Shown in pieces: positions 48,041 through 57,204 of a stretch of 64,000 nucleotides of DNA. Numbering within the stretch: the stretch's first letter is position 1; every line of letters starts with the position of its first letter. The translations under genes and the position numbers were made by a program. The notes under the pieces are model-generated. The model saw only the letters and a list, made by a program, of their open reading frames with translations, did no database searches and was not told the origin of the DNA. This stretch comes from Rhodobacteraceae bacterium D3-12 (GTDB lineage Bacteria > Pseudomonadota > Alphaproteobacteria > Rhodobacterales > Rhodobacteraceae): contig CP104793.1 in NCBI GenBank assembly GCA_025916135.1, positions 4,377,001-4,441,000 of the forward strand, in the 5' to 3' direction.

Positions 48041-48533
48041 TAGACGGGCTTTTCTGCGAGGGATGCTGGCGCTGCCTATGGCGGTTGCTTTGGTCGGTTG
48101 CGGGTTTAGCCCGGCCTATGCGCCGGGGGCGGCGGCGACCAAGCTGTTGGGGTCGATTTCCGTTGATGAGCCGGTGGACCGGGACAGTTACCTTTTAGTG
48201 CAACAGTTGGAGCATCGGCTTGGGCGGTCCGCTGTGCCGCGCTATGGTCTTTCGCTTGCTCTTGAGGTCAAGGACGAGCGGATGGCGGTGGATGCGACCA
48301 GCATCACCACGCGGTTCAACGTGATCGGCAAGGCGACGTTTGCGTTGCGCGATCTGGCGGATGGCAAGGTTTTGCAGACCGGCACCGTTGATAGTTTTAC
48401 CGGATATTCCGCCACCGGCACGACCGTGGCAACACGGGCGACGGAGCGTGATGCGCGCGAGCGGCTGATGACCATTCTGGCGGATCAGATCACCACGCGG
48501 TTGATCGCGCGGGCCGGGGATTTGCCGGAATGA
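48027..48533 (+). CDS. lptE: LPS-assembly lipoprotein LptE
   Basis: 168 residues: [20 protein letters not shown] followed by [14 protein letters not shown], a lipobox with a Tat-like twin-arginine before it (RRAFL). The rest has the LptE-type mixed fold ([25 protein letters not shown]). LptE plugs the LptD barrel that inserts lipopolysaccharide into the outer membrane. Position between leuS and holA supports the call, since overall conservation of this family is low. Confidence 0.88.
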   Translation: MLLSDRRAFLRGMLALPMAVALVGCGFSPAYAPGAAATKLLGSISVDEPVDRDSYLLVQQLEHRLGRSAVPRYGLSLALEVKDERMAVDATSITTRFNVIGKATFALRDLADGKVLQTGTVDSFTGYSATGTTVATRATERDARERLMTILADQITTRLIARAGDLPE

Positions 48534-49558
48534 AGCTTTCTGGGCGCGAGGCGGTTGGATATTTTGCCAAGCCGGATCCCAAGCGCACCGGATTGTTGAT
48601 CTATGGTGGCGACGCGATGCGCGTGGCGATTCGCCGACAGGATGTGATTGCCGCGTTGATCGGCCCTAAGGGCGACGAGGAGATGCGGCTAGCCCGGATT
48701 GCGGGCGGTGATCTGCGCAAGGACCCGGCGGCGTTGTTGGATGCGATCAAGGCGCAGAGCTTTTTCCCCGGACCGAGGGTGGCGTTTGTCGAGGGCGCGA
48801 ATGACAGTGCCGCGCCGGCGATTATTGCCGCGCTTGCGGAGTGGGCCGAGGGCGATGCGCAGGTGATCGTCACGGCAGGTGCGCTGAAGGCGTCATCGAA
48901 GCTGCGCAAGGCGTTTGAGGGGCATAGCAACGCCTATGCCGTGGGGATTTACGATGACCCACCCAGCCGGGCCGAGATCGAAGCGGAGCTTGGCAAGGCC
49001 GGGGTTGGCGCGGTGTCCAACGAGGCGATGACCGCGCTGAGCAATTTGAGCCGTGAGTTGGGGCCGGGGGATCTACGGCAGGTTATCGAGAAGCTGGGGC
49101 TTTATAAGCTGGGCGATGATACGCCGGTTATCCCCGCGGATGTGAGTGCTGTTGCGCCTAGTTCAACCGAGGCGGATCTGGATGATGTGTTGAACATCGT
49201 TGCCGAGGGGCGGCAGGGCGAGATCGGCCCGGTGATGCGCAAGCTGGAAGCGCAGGGGGTGAACGCCGTGACCCTGTGCATCGGGGCGATGCGGCATTTC
49301 AAGACGCTTTATGCGGTGGCGAGTGACCCCGGTGGGGCAGCGCAGGGTATCGGGCGTCTACGTCCGCCAATTTTCGGGCAGCGCCGGGACCGGGTGTTGA
49401 AACAGGCGCAGGGCTGGGGGGCTTACAAGCTTGAGACCGCGTTGTCGTTGCTTTTGGATGTGGATTTGCAACTGCGCAGCGCCGGACAGAAGGCGCCAGC
49501 GATGGCCGTGGTTGAGCGGAGCCTGATCCGGCTGGCGATGCTGGGGCAGAGGCGGTGA
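48530..49558 (+). CDS. holA: DNA polymerase III delta subunit
   Basis: 342 residues of the clamp-loader wrench subunit: [52 protein letters not shown], and the C-terminal domain with LRPPIFGQRRDRVLKQAQGW. It opens the sliding clamp during loading. Its ATG overlaps the lptE stop (ATGA), so it is translationally coupled, the conserved order in the group. Confidence 0.94.
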   Translation: MKLSGREAVGYFAKPDPKRTGLLIYGGDAMRVAIRRQDVIAALIGPKGDEEMRLARIAGGDLRKDPAALLDAIKAQSFFPGPRVAFVEGANDSAAPAIIAALAEWAEGDAQVIVTAGALKASSKLRKAFEGHSNAYAVGIYDDPPSRAEIEAELGKAGVGAVSNEAMTALSNLSRELGPGDLRQVIEKLGLYKLGDDTPVIPADVSAVAPSSTEADLDDVLNIVAEGRQGEIGPVMRKLEAQGVNAVTLCIGAMRHFKTLYAVASDPGGAAQGIGRLRPPIFGQRRDRVLKQAQGWGAYKLETALSLLLDVDLQLRSAGQKAPAMAVVERSLIRLAMLGQRR

Positions 49559-49669
49559 GATAACGGGCGACAGGCGCGGGAAAGCGGGCTGTTGCCGGGG
49601 CAGATATAACAAGCGGGGTCGATCGCATGACATGGCGATCGGCACGCGATCCGAACAGGGAGAGAGCGG

Positions 49670-50257
49670 ATGTATGAAGTGATTGGCAAGACGCCGAGCC
49701 GAGCGACGCGGGTGATTTGGATGCTGGAAGAGATCGGCGCGCCATATACCCACACCAAGGAGAAGGCGCATTCCGATTTGGTAACGTCGCTTAACCCAAG
49801 CGGGAAGATTCCGTTGTTGCGGGATGGTGATGACGTGATCAGCGATTCGACCGCGATCATGAGCTATCTTGGCGACAAGCACGGCAAGCTGACCTATGCC
49901 GCCGGAACCGTGAAGCGCGGGCAGCAGGACGCCATGACGCAACGCATTCTGGACGAGGTGGATTCGATCCTGTGGATGGCGATGCGCCATGCCGCGACCC
50001 TTCCTGAAGAGCATCGCGCGCCGGATGTGCAGCCGTCTTTGCGGTGGGAATTTGCCAAGAACATCAAAGTTTTGGCCGGGCAGTTCGAGGGGCCGTTTTT
50101 GATGGGCGACGAGGTGACGATCCCCGATCTTATCCTGACCAATTGTTTGAATTGGGGGCATGGCACCGGGTTCCCTGTCGAGCATGAGAACCTGTTGGCC
50201 TATGGCAAGGCGATGCGCGAGCGGGACGCGTATAAGCGGGTTATGGCAGCAGTCTGA
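49670..50257 (+). CDS. Glutathione S-transferase family protein
   Basis: 195 residues: a thioredoxin-like N-terminal domain (RATRVIWMLEEIGAPYTHTK, LNPSGKIPLL, SDSTAIMSYL, the last being the glutathione-binding Ser/Thr) and a helical C-terminal domain (MGDEVTIPDLILTNCLNWG). It likely conjugates or reduces with glutathione; substrate unknown. It starts 111 bases after holA and 10 bases before the Gfo/Idh gene, so it may belong to either unit. Confidence 0.9.
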   Translation: MYEVIGKTPSRATRVIWMLEEIGAPYTHTKEKAHSDLVTSLNPSGKIPLLRDGDDVISDSTAIMSYLGDKHGKLTYAAGTVKRGQQDAMTQRILDEVDSILWMAMRHAATLPEEHRAPDVQPSLRWEFAKNIKVLAGQFEGPFLMGDEVTIPDLILTNCLNWGHGTGFPVEHENLLAYGKAMRERDAYKRVMAAV

Positions 50258-50267
50258 GAGGCGAGAA

Positions 50268-51217
50268 ATGGCCGTGCAATATTACGTTGTCGGGTCCGGC
50301 TCGATCGGGCGAAGGCATCATGGCAACCTGCAGGCGCTGGGGGCTGAGGCGCATTTGCTGGGCTGGCGCGGGCTGGATTTAGCCACGTTAGAGGCGTTGA
50401 TCGGCGGGGCAGAAAGCGCGGCGGTGGTGATTGCCACAGCAACGCAGGTCCGGCTTGAGTTGATCGAGATATGCGGCCGCTTGGGTGTGCCATTCTTCGT
50501 GGAAAAGCCGCTGGCGTTTCGGATGGGCGAGTTGGAGCAGATTTACCGTGCTGCCGCGCCGGTGGCAGAGCGGTCGATGGTGGGCTTCATGATGCGCTAT
50601 CACCCGGCGTTGCGGGCCTTGGTGCAAGAGCCGGTGGGCGGGGCCTATGGCTTTGCCCTTGAGATCGGGCATGATGTGCGCCAGTGGCGGCAGAATTGGT
50701 CGTTTGGCGAGAGTTACGCCGCCAAGAGCGAAGGCGGTGGCGTGCTTTTGGACCTGTGTCACGAGGTGGACATGGCGCATTGTCTGTTCCCCGAGGCCCG
50801 CGTGCAGGCAGTGGAGAGCATTGGCCATGCCGATTTTCCCGGCGTAGATTTTGCCACGCGCGTGACATTGGCACAGGGTGGCGGGCCGGTGGGCAGCGTG
50901 GCGATGGATTACCTTTCGCCAAAGAGCCTGCGCCGGATGTCGATCAGGGGCGCGATGCGGTGCTGGACCTTGATTGGCTGGAGCCGTCGTGGGTGCGGTC
51001 AGACGGAAGTGACGACAGCACGCGGCGCTGGGAGTTCGAGCGCAACGACATGTTTCTTGGGATCATGGGTGATTTCATGGCGCTGGTTGAAGGGCGCGCG
51101 GGGTCGGGCAACCCGTTGATGCCAAGATTTGACCGGGTTTACGACAGTTGCGCATTGATCGCGCAGGCGTGGGAGGCACGCCGGTTCAACGGAACGATAG
51201 AGGGAGGGTTCGCATGA
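50268..51217 (+). pseudogene. Gfo/Idh/MocA-type NAD-dependent oxidoreductase, frameshifted as read
   Basis: Start ATG at 50268 (GAGGCGAGAA upstream): MAVQYYVVGSGSIGRRHHGN, a Rossmann dinucleotide-binding motif, with the family EKPLA motif as FFVEKPLAF and SEGGGVLLDLCHEVD. After SPKSLRRMSIRG the frame breaks in the G run 50947-50950. One more G continues into RDAVLDLDWLEPSWV and down to WEARRFNGTIEGGFA, total 316 residues. It precedes the CMP-sugar synthetase with overlapping stop/start (ATGA), pointing to a role in the same nonulosonic-acid or related sugar pathway; the exact oxidation or reduction is unknown. Confidence 0.86.
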
Positions 51218-51909
51218 TTATCGGGCATATCGGGGTGCGCAAGGGCTCAAAAGGCGTACCGGGCAAGAATTTTCGCGACCTGTTGGGCAAGCCGCTGATT
51301 GATTGGTCGCTTGAGCAGTTGTTGGCGCATAAACGCGTGGATGCTGTGGTGGTGAGCACCGATGACGAGCGGATTTACGAGCACGCGGTCGCCAAGGGCT
51401 GTCTTGAGATGGGGCTGAGGCCCGATCATCTGGCCACGGACGGCGCGGGCAAGTGGGGTGTGTGGCAACATGCGCTTGAAGAGGCCGAAAAGTTGGCCGG
51501 GAAGGCGGAGGCGTTTCTGGACCTTGATTGCACATCGCCGCTGCGCGATCCGAGCGATATTGACGGGGCGTTAGACGCGTTTTTCACCGAACGCCCCGAT
51601 ATGATCATGTCCTGCACCGAGGCGCGCAAGAACCCCTATTTCAATTTGGTTGAACCGGATGAAAGCGGCGCATTGCATGTGTCAAAACCGCTGCCCGGTG
51701 GCGTGGTTGCACGCCAGCAAGCGCCGACCGTGTGGGAGCATGCGGCGTCAACCTATGTGGTTGATCCCGATTACCTTCGCCGTGCCGGAAGCCTGTTTGA
51801 GGGGCGGGTGTTGCCGTATCTTATGCCGCCGGAGCGGTGTCTGGATATCGACAGCGAGCTGGATTTCAAAATTGTCGAATGCCTTATGAAGGAGCGAGAG
51901 CATGGCTGA
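51214..51909 (+). CDS. CMP-nonulosonate (acylneuraminate) cytidylyltransferase family protein
   Basis: 231 residues: the CTP-binding N-terminus has IGVRKGSKGVPGKNFRDLLG (R-GSK-GK-NF), then STDDERIYE, FLDLDCTSPLRD and the late DIDSELDF. These are the NeuA-type motifs, so it should charge a sialic-acid-like sugar with CMP. The start at 51214 follows GAGGGAGGGTTCGC and overlaps the Gfo/Idh stop; its own end overlaps the SDR start by eight bases. Whether the sugar is Neu5Ac, legionaminic or another nonulosonate is not resolvable from sequence alone; the pairing with an SDR resembles PtmB/PtmA of legionaminic-acid loci. Confidence 0.85.
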   Translation: MIIGHIGVRKGSKGVPGKNFRDLLGKPLIDWSLEQLLAHKRVDAVVVSTDDERIYEHAVAKGCLEMGLRPDHLATDGAGKWGVWQHALEEAEKLAGKAEAFLDLDCTSPLRDPSDIDGALDAFFTERPDMIMSCTEARKNPYFNLVEPDESGALHVSKPLPGGVVARQQAPTVWEHAASTYVVDPDYLRRAGSLFEGRVLPYLMPPERCLDIDSELDFKIVECLMKEREHG

Positions 51910-52693
51910 TCAACTCAACGGAAGAACGGTGTTTATCACCGGATCGGGCGGTGTTTTAGGCTCGACCTATGTGCGACGGATGCTGGAGCAAGGGGCGAAG
52001 GTGGTGTCGACCGATTTGCCGGGGCAGCGGGCCGATGCCTTGGTCGAAGCGCATGGGGAAAACCCGGATTTCGCATTCTACGAGATGGATGTGGGTGACG
52101 AGGCAGCCGTTGAGGGGATCTTCAAGCGGGTGATGGCGGACGGGTGGATGCCCAACGTCGTTTTGAACAACGCGGCGATCACGGGCGAGATGCTGATGGG
52201 GAAGGGCAAGGGGTTTCCCGATTTTGCCGACACCACGGTCGAGGATTTTGAAAAGACTCTGCACACCAACCTGACCGGCGCCTTCATGGTGGCGCGGCAG
52301 ATGGACCGCGATATTGTGGGCAAATACCCTGCAACGCTGGTTAATGTGGCGTCGATGTATGCGTTGAATGGCGCGCATCATCCCATTTACGACGGCATGC
52401 CGTTCAAGAATTTCAGTGCTTATGGTGTAACGAAGGCAGGCATTCACGGGTTGACCGTGTGGCTGGCCGGGTATTGGGCCGGACGGCAGGCGACGGTGAA
52501 CACGATCGCACCGGGGGCGGTGTTTAACGGCCATTCGGAAGAGTTTCAGCGCCGGGTCAGCGAGTTGATCATGGCCGGGCGCATGGCCAAGCCGGACGAG
52601 ATTGCCGATGTGATGCTGTTTTTGGCCAGCGAGCAGTCGGGCTATATGACCGGGCAGCTGGTCAATGTGGATGGCGGGTTTTCGGCGTGGTGA
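51902..52693 (+). CDS. Short-chain dehydrogenase/reductase, PtmA-like
   Basis: 263 residues of a classical SDR: the cofactor motif is FITGSGGVLGSTYVRRML, the Asn motif is VVLNNAAITGEM, the active-site Ser and YxxxK are in VNVASMYALNG and SAYGVTKAGIH, and it ends in QLVNVDGGFSAW. Catalytic residues are intact. In Campylobacter and other loci an SDR (PtmA) directly flanks the CMP-legionaminate synthetase; the same pairing here is suggestive only. It closes the three-gene unit Gfo/Idh, CMP synthetase, SDR. Confidence 0.88.
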   Translation: MADQLNGRTVFITGSGGVLGSTYVRRMLEQGAKVVSTDLPGQRADALVEAHGENPDFAFYEMDVGDEAAVEGIFKRVMADGWMPNVVLNNAAITGEMLMGKGKGFPDFADTTVEDFEKTLHTNLTGAFMVARQMDRDIVGKYPATLVNVASMYALNGAHHPIYDGMPFKNFSAYGVTKAGIHGLTVWLAGYWAGRQATVNTIAPGAVFNGHSEEFQRRVSELIMAGRMAKPDEIADVMLFLASEQSGYMTGQLVNVDGGFSAW

Positions 52694-52722
52694 TGTAGGG
52701 GGTGCGTGCAAACACCCAGCCT
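52691..52722. repeat. Hairpin after the SDR gene, loosely related to family A
   Basis: GTAGGGGGTGCGTGCAAACA then CCCAGCCTA contains stem GGGTG/CACCC (52700-52704 with 52713-52717). It lies between convergent genes, where a shared terminator is needed, overlapping the end of the waaA gene by two bases. Confidence 0.4.
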
Positions 52723-54031
52723 ATGACCAGCTATCGAGGGCTTTGAGGGTTTTATCGACGGCGCCTGTGTGGGCGGCGAGGAATGCGTCGATTTTGGCGC
52801 GGTCGGGTGTGTTGGGGGCCATCAGCGCCTGAGGCAGATTTTGGGCGCTGACCTGTTGCGCTAAGCCTGCGGCGATAGCCTCAACCGCGGGGTATTCGAT
52901 TGTCCAGATTTCGGGGCCGACGAGGGTAGGTTTGCCGAGGGCCAGCGGTTCGATGATGTTGTGCGACCCCGCAGGGTTGAAACCGCCGCCCGTGACTGCG
53001 GTATCGCATAGGGCAAGGTAGAAATACATCTCGCCCAGGCTGTCACCGAAGAGAATGTCGATATCGGGCGCGCTGGTGAGGGTCAGATTTTTGTCGAGTA
53101 TATCGCTTCGGCGCGCAGCGGAGAGGCCGGCGTCGGCGATCATTTGAGCGACGGTATCAAAGCGGGCCGGAGAGCGCGGGACATAGACGAAAAACGGTTT
53201 GTCGCGGCTTTGGGCGAGGGTGGTTTTGATTGCATCAATGAAAAGCGTGTCTTCGGCTTCGACCACCGAGGCGAGGGTGATAACGCGGCGGGTTTTGGCC
53301 AAGGCGGGGCGCACGGTGGTTGCGGCAGAGATATGCGCAGGCGGGATGGGTTGTTCAAAGCGCATTTCGCCGGTGATGGCGATGTTGGGTTGACCGAGCG
53401 TGCGAAAGCGTTCGGCCTGAAGCGTGGATTTGACCATAACGCCCGCAAAGCCTGGTGCGAGATTGGCCGGGGAGAGAAAGCGGTTGCGGTCACGCTCATA
53501 GCTTTTGACCGGATATTGCCCGTTGCAGAGATAGAGCGGCACACCTGCGCGACGCGAGGCTGTGATCATACCGGGCCAGAATTCAACCTCCATCACCAGA
53601 CCCAGACGTGGCCGGAAGGCGCGAAAAAACCGGCGGAAGGCGAGGCCGTAGTCGAAGGGGACATAGGCGGTTGAAAGCATGCCAGCGGTGATGTCGGCGG
53701 CAAAGATACGCTCGGCCTCGGCGAGGCCGGCGGGGGTGAAATGTGTGGTGACGACGTGGTCGCCACGCGCGAGCAAGGCGCGGATGAGCGGCACGGCGGA
53801 GCGGAGTTCGCCGATCGAGACGGCGTGGACCCAGACATGCGGTGTTGAGCGTTTGGCGTGAAAGCCAAACCGCTGAGCGATGCGTTGGCGATAGAGCGGT
53901 TCGCGGCGGCCACGCAGCAGCAGGTAGCCAAGGATCACCGGCATCAGCACCAGCCACGCCAACCGCCAGACCACGAGGAACGCGCGGAGCTTTAGCGGGG
54001 GAGACCAAGGTGGGATCGCGGGATTGGCCAA
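52721..54031 (-). CDS. waaA: 3-deoxy-D-manno-octulosonate (Kdo) transferase, GT30 (copy 1)
   Basis: About 436 residues from a TTG at 54031 (codons for ANPAIPPWSPPLKLRAFLV follow), 13 bases after the upstream gene stop; the frame open to 54118 runs into that gene. GT30 features are a membrane-anchor N-terminus (VWRLAWLVLMPVILGYLLL), WVHAVSIGELRSAVPLI, the acceptor-binding region MEVEFWPGMI, and NIIEPLALGKPTLVGPEIW. WaaA transfers Kdo from CMP-Kdo to lipid A. A second GT30 gene lies directly upstream; which is the main Kdo transferase cannot be decided. Confidence 0.9.
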   Translation of the reverse strand: MANPAIPPWSPPLKLRAFLVVWRLAWLVLMPVILGYLLLRGRREPLYRQRIAQRFGFHAKRSTPHVWVHAVSIGELRSAVPLIRALLARGDHVVTTHFTPAGLAEAERIFAADITAGMLSTAYVPFDYGLAFRRFFRAFRPRLGLVMEVEFWPGMITASRRAGVPLYLCNGQYPVKSYERDRNRFLSPANLAPGFAGVMVKSTLQAERFRTLGQPNIAITGEMRFEQPIPPAHISAATTVRPALAKTRRVITLASVVEAEDTLFIDAIKTTLAQSRDKPFFVYVPRSPARFDTVAQMIADAGLSAARRSDILDKNLTLTSAPDIDILFGDSLGEMYFYLALCDTAVTGGGFNPAGSHNIIEPLALGKPTLVGPEIWTIEYPAVEAIAAGLAQQVSAQNLPQALMAPNTPDRAKIDAFLAAHTGAVDKTLKALDSWS

Positions 54032-54044
54032 AGGCGGTGCCTGT

Positions 54045-55304
54045 TCAGATGAGATCTGTGAGCTTGTGGCACAGTTGGTCGATGCGGTCCATATGAGCAT
54101 CAAGCAGAGCGGTGGCATTGGCGGTTTGGCCTACCAGCGCGGGATCGGTGAGAGCGGCGGCGAGCGTGTCCGGCTGGTCGGCCAGTTGCGCGGCATTGGC
54201 AGCGTCAAGCGCGGCGTAATCGGCGGCGAAATTGGCGGTGCGGGGCCCGTGCAGGATGGCGCAGCCGAGGCGGGCGGCCTCCCACGGGTTGTGGCCTTCG
54301 GTGTCGTTCATGGTGCCGCCAATAAACGCGGCGTGGGCAAGGCGATAGAACAGGCCAAGTTCGCCAAAGGTATCGGCGAGGTAGATTTGGGTTTCGCTGG
54401 TGATCGGCTCGTTTGTGCTGTGCCGGGCCGTGGTGAGGTCCGCGGATTGCAGGGTGGTGAGGATGTCAGCCGCGCGCTCCGGCAGGCGGGGGACGAGGAC
54501 AAGGAGCGCGTCGGGCCGGGTTTGGAGCAGCGTGGCGTGGGCGGCGATGCAGAGGGCTTCGTCCTCGGGGTGGGTCGAGGCGGCGAGCCAGACCGGGCGG
54601 GCGTTTAGCGTGTCCATCAGGGCGGCACGGTCGGCGGGCGCGTCGGTGAGGGCGGGCGAGGCAGGTTTGAGCGAGCCATGGGTTTGCACCATGGGCGCAC
54701 CGAGAGTGGCGAGGTGATCGGCGGTTTTGGCATCCTGAGCGGAGATCAGGGCAAAGCGGGGCAGGATATCGCGATAGAGCGCGGCGCCACGGGCGCGCCG
54801 CTCAAACGCCGCGTCATTCATGCGGGCGTTGACGAGGGCGAGGGGAATAGCAGCCCGGTCAGTGCGATAGACGAGGCCCGGCCAAAGCTCTTGCTCGGCC
54901 CAGATGGAGAGGTCGGGTTGCCAATGGGCAAGGAACCGGCGGGCCGGGCCGGGGGCGTCGAGCGGGGCGAACTGGTGAATGGTATTGGGCGGCAGGTTGC
55001 GGGTGAACACCTCGGCGGAGGCGCGGGTGGAGGAGGTGACGAGGAAATTGAGGCCCTTCGTTTGAGCCTGCATCCGCGCGATCAGGCCACGCAGGGCGAG
55101 GGCCTCTCCCAAGCCGACGGCATGCATCCAGATCAGCTGCCCATCGGGGCGTGCAGCAGAGGGGTGACCGAGCTTTTCACGCCAGCGGGTTGGGTGTTCT
55201 TTGCCACGTTTGAGGCGCTTTTTCAGGTGCCTGGGCAAGAGCGGTTGCAAGAGCCAACTCAGAGCCAGCCAGCCGCGCAGGGCAAGGCCAGCTGGCCTAG
55301 CCAT
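54045..55304 (-). CDS. Second GT30 (WaaA-like) glycosyltransferase
   Basis: 419 residues from the ATG at 55304, overlapping the neuC stop. Same architecture as copy 1: hydrophobic N-terminus (LALRGWLALSWLLQPLLP), WMHAVGLGEALALRGLI, the family block SIWAEQELWPGLVY, GLFYRLAHAAFIGGTMNDTE and HNPWEAARLGCAILHGP. It is strongly diverged from the neighbour. Family members use CMP-linked keto-sugars (CMP-Kdo), and this gene is directly behind neuC, so a CMP-nonulosonate donor is conceivable; a second Kdo addition is the simpler alternative. Confidence 0.82.
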   Translation of the reverse strand: MARPAGLALRGWLALSWLLQPLLPRHLKKRLKRGKEHPTRWREKLGHPSAARPDGQLIWMHAVGLGEALALRGLIARMQAQTKGLNFLVTSSTRASAEVFTRNLPPNTIHQFAPLDAPGPARRFLAHWQPDLSIWAEQELWPGLVYRTDRAAIPLALVNARMNDAAFERRARGAALYRDILPRFALISAQDAKTADHLATLGAPMVQTHGSLKPASPALTDAPADRAALMDTLNARPVWLAASTHPEDEALCIAAHATLLQTRPDALLVLVPRLPERAADILTTLQSADLTTARHSTNEPITSETQIYLADTFGELGLFYRLAHAAFIGGTMNDTEGHNPWEAARLGCAILHGPRTANFAADYAALDAANAAQLADQPDTLAAALTDPALVGQTANATALLDAHMDRIDQLCHKLTDLI

Positions 55305-56418
55305 AATCGTGAAATTCCTTTTGCAGGCTGCGCGACCAGAAGGCGGGGTCGGCCAGCACTTCGACAAACCGCGCGGCGGCGTTGCCTTCGCCAAAGGCGG
55401 CGTCGGGAGCGTGGCGCTGGCCCCACTCGCGGGTCAGGAAATCGGTGATGGTGGCTGTGTCAGATGCCTTGCAGAAGGTGATCGACGCGCCGGTGGAGCG
55501 GTTGTTTTGCCGCGTGCCGATGTCGAGCGAGGGGATGCCGAGGAAGGGCGCTTCGCGCACGCCCGCGCTGGAATTCCCGACGATACAGGCGGCGTGTTTC
55601 ATGGCTTCGGAGAAATGGGCGAAGCGCATTGAGGGAATGGCGCGGAAGCGGTCTTTGGGCAGGGCGTTGATGGCCGCGAGGATGTCTTCGGAGCCGGGGT
55701 CATTGTTGGGCAGGATCACCACGAAATTGCGCCCTGATGCCTCGAGTGCGGAGAACAGTGATTTCGCCTGTGCGCCCATGGTGTCGGCCTCGGATGTCAC
55801 AGGGTGGAAGGTGCAAATGCCGAAATCGTCAAACGGGATGGCGTAATGGGCGCGCACCGCGTCGATGCTGACCCCGGAGGCTTGTGAGTGGAAATCAAGT
55901 TCGGGCGAGCCGATGGGATAGATCGAGTGTTCCGGTTCGCCCAACGCCATGACACGCCGTGCGGCGGCTTGGGATGAGACGAAGTGGCAATAGGCCAGCT
56001 TGGAATTGCAGTGGCGGAAGACTTCGTCGATTGTGCCGGAGACTTCGCCGCCTTCGATATGGGCGCAGCGGATGTAGTTGGTGGCGCAGACGAGCGCGCA
56101 GGCCAAGGCTTCGACCCGGTCACCATGCACGACGACAAGGTCGGGGCGGTGTTCGGCGATGAAATCGGAGAAGCCCAGCACGGTTTTCGCCAGCACCATG
56201 TCTTGCGGATCGCCAAGGCGTTGGTTGAGGAATTCATGCACGGTGACGCCGGGGGTGCGGTGGACTTCGATCTTGGTCAGCCCGTAGCGGTCGAGCATGT
56301 GCATGCCGGTGACAAAGATGCTGACGTCGTGGCCCGCGTCACGTGCAGCCAGCGCGAGGGGTTCGATCTTGCCGAAATCGGCGCGGGTGCCGGTGACGAA
56401 AAGGAGGCGTTTTTGCAT
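55297..56418 (-). CDS. neuC: UDP-N-acetylglucosamine 2-epimerase, hydrolysing (NeuC/LegG type)
   Basis: 373 residues from the ATG at 56418 (GAGGGATTG upstream). GT-B-like epimerase: FVTGTRADFGKIEPLALAA, VVVHGDRVEALACALV, CAHIEGGEVSGTIDE, and GNSSAGVREAPFLGIPSLDI. The hydrolysing type releases free ManNAc (or a diacetamido analogue) from UDP, the precursor used by NeuB-type synthases. It overlaps the GT30 gene downstream, tying sugar-precursor synthesis to core-oligosaccharide transfer. Confidence 0.88.
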   Translation of the reverse strand: MQKRLLFVTGTRADFGKIEPLALAARDAGHDVSIFVTGMHMLDRYGLTKIEVHRTPGVTVHEFLNQRLGDPQDMVLAKTVLGFSDFIAEHRPDLVVVHGDRVEALACALVCATNYIRCAHIEGGEVSGTIDEVFRHCNSKLAYCHFVSSQAAARRVMALGEPEHSIYPIGSPELDFHSQASGVSIDAVRAHYAIPFDDFGICTFHPVTSEADTMGAQAKSLFSALEASGRNFVVILPNNDPGSEDILAAINALPKDRFRAIPSMRFAHFSEAMKHAACIVGNSSAGVREAPFLGIPSLDIGTRQNNRSTGASITFCKASDTATITDFLTREWGQRHAPDAAFGEGNAAARFVEVLADPAFWSRSLQKEFHDYG

Positions 56419-56512
56419 CAATCCCTCGGGGTTGTGAACTGGGGATGGTATGGACAGAACCGGCGCAGATGTCTAGGTCGGCACTGATCAACCGGTGAAG
56501 GGCCTGTGAAAG

Positions 56513-57124
56513 ATGCGAAAATTCCGCGACATGATTGCGCATCGCGTGGATACGCCTAAATCGCGGCTGGCGTCGGTGCTGTATACCGAGTTTGTCGACC
56601 ACGCGGTCCTGCGCCATCTGTGGACCAACGAGGCCAGGATCGGCGAGGGGGTGACGCGCGCCAATCACCCCACATGGGCGCGGTTGAAGCGGTTCAAGAA
56701 GCGCGGCGGCAAGACGGTTTTGAGCCTGCGCGGGGCGTTGCATATGGCGCAGAACGTGCTGGAGGTGGATCAGTGCCGGCGGCTTGGGCTGAACCTCGTT
56801 ACGATGTCGATGACATCGGGGCAACTGCCGGAAAAGGAAACCGTTCTTGAGCTGATCGACGTGCTGGCGCGGGCCGAGCGCCCGGTGTTGATGCATTGCA
56901 AGTCCGGGGCCGACCGCACCGGGATCGCCGCCGGGATTTACCTGTTGCATTTCGAGGGGGCCGCGCCCGAGGCGGCGGCCAAGCAGCTCACCTGGCGGCA
57001 TGTGCACAACAAATTCTCGCACAAGGGCCAGTTGAAGCGGTTTTTCGAGCTTTATCAGCCGGCCTATGCCCAAGGGGTGCCGTTCATCGACTGGGTCAGG
57101 GACAGCTATGATCCGCGCGCCTGA
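56513..57124 (+). CDS. Dual-specificity/tyrosine phosphatase-like protein
   Basis: 203 residues with the CX5R signature HCKSGADRTG, the general-acid region upstream (MTSGQLPEKETV) and a basic N-terminus. Length and context match a small cytoplasmic or membrane-associated phosphatase. In this locus it could act on a phosphorylated sugar, lipid A or a protein; NeuB-type pathways can include a phosphatase of another family, so a role in sugar release is speculation. It starts at the ATG at 56513, divergent from neuC. Confidence 0.82.
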   Translation: MRKFRDMIAHRVDTPKSRLASVLYTEFVDHAVLRHLWTNEARIGEGVTRANHPTWARLKRFKKRGGKTVLSLRGALHMAQNVLEVDQCRRLGLNLVTMSMTSGQLPEKETVLELIDVLARAERPVLMHCKSGADRTGIAAGIYLLHFEGAAPEAAAKQLTWRHVHNKFSHKGQLKRFFELYQPAYAQGVPFIDWVRDSYDPRA

Positions 57125-57204
57125 GCGGGCGAAAAGACTGGCGAGGCGGGGGTGTTCTGCGTAAGACTGCCCGAGATTGGCAACAACAGCAGAATTGGCC
57201 CGGC

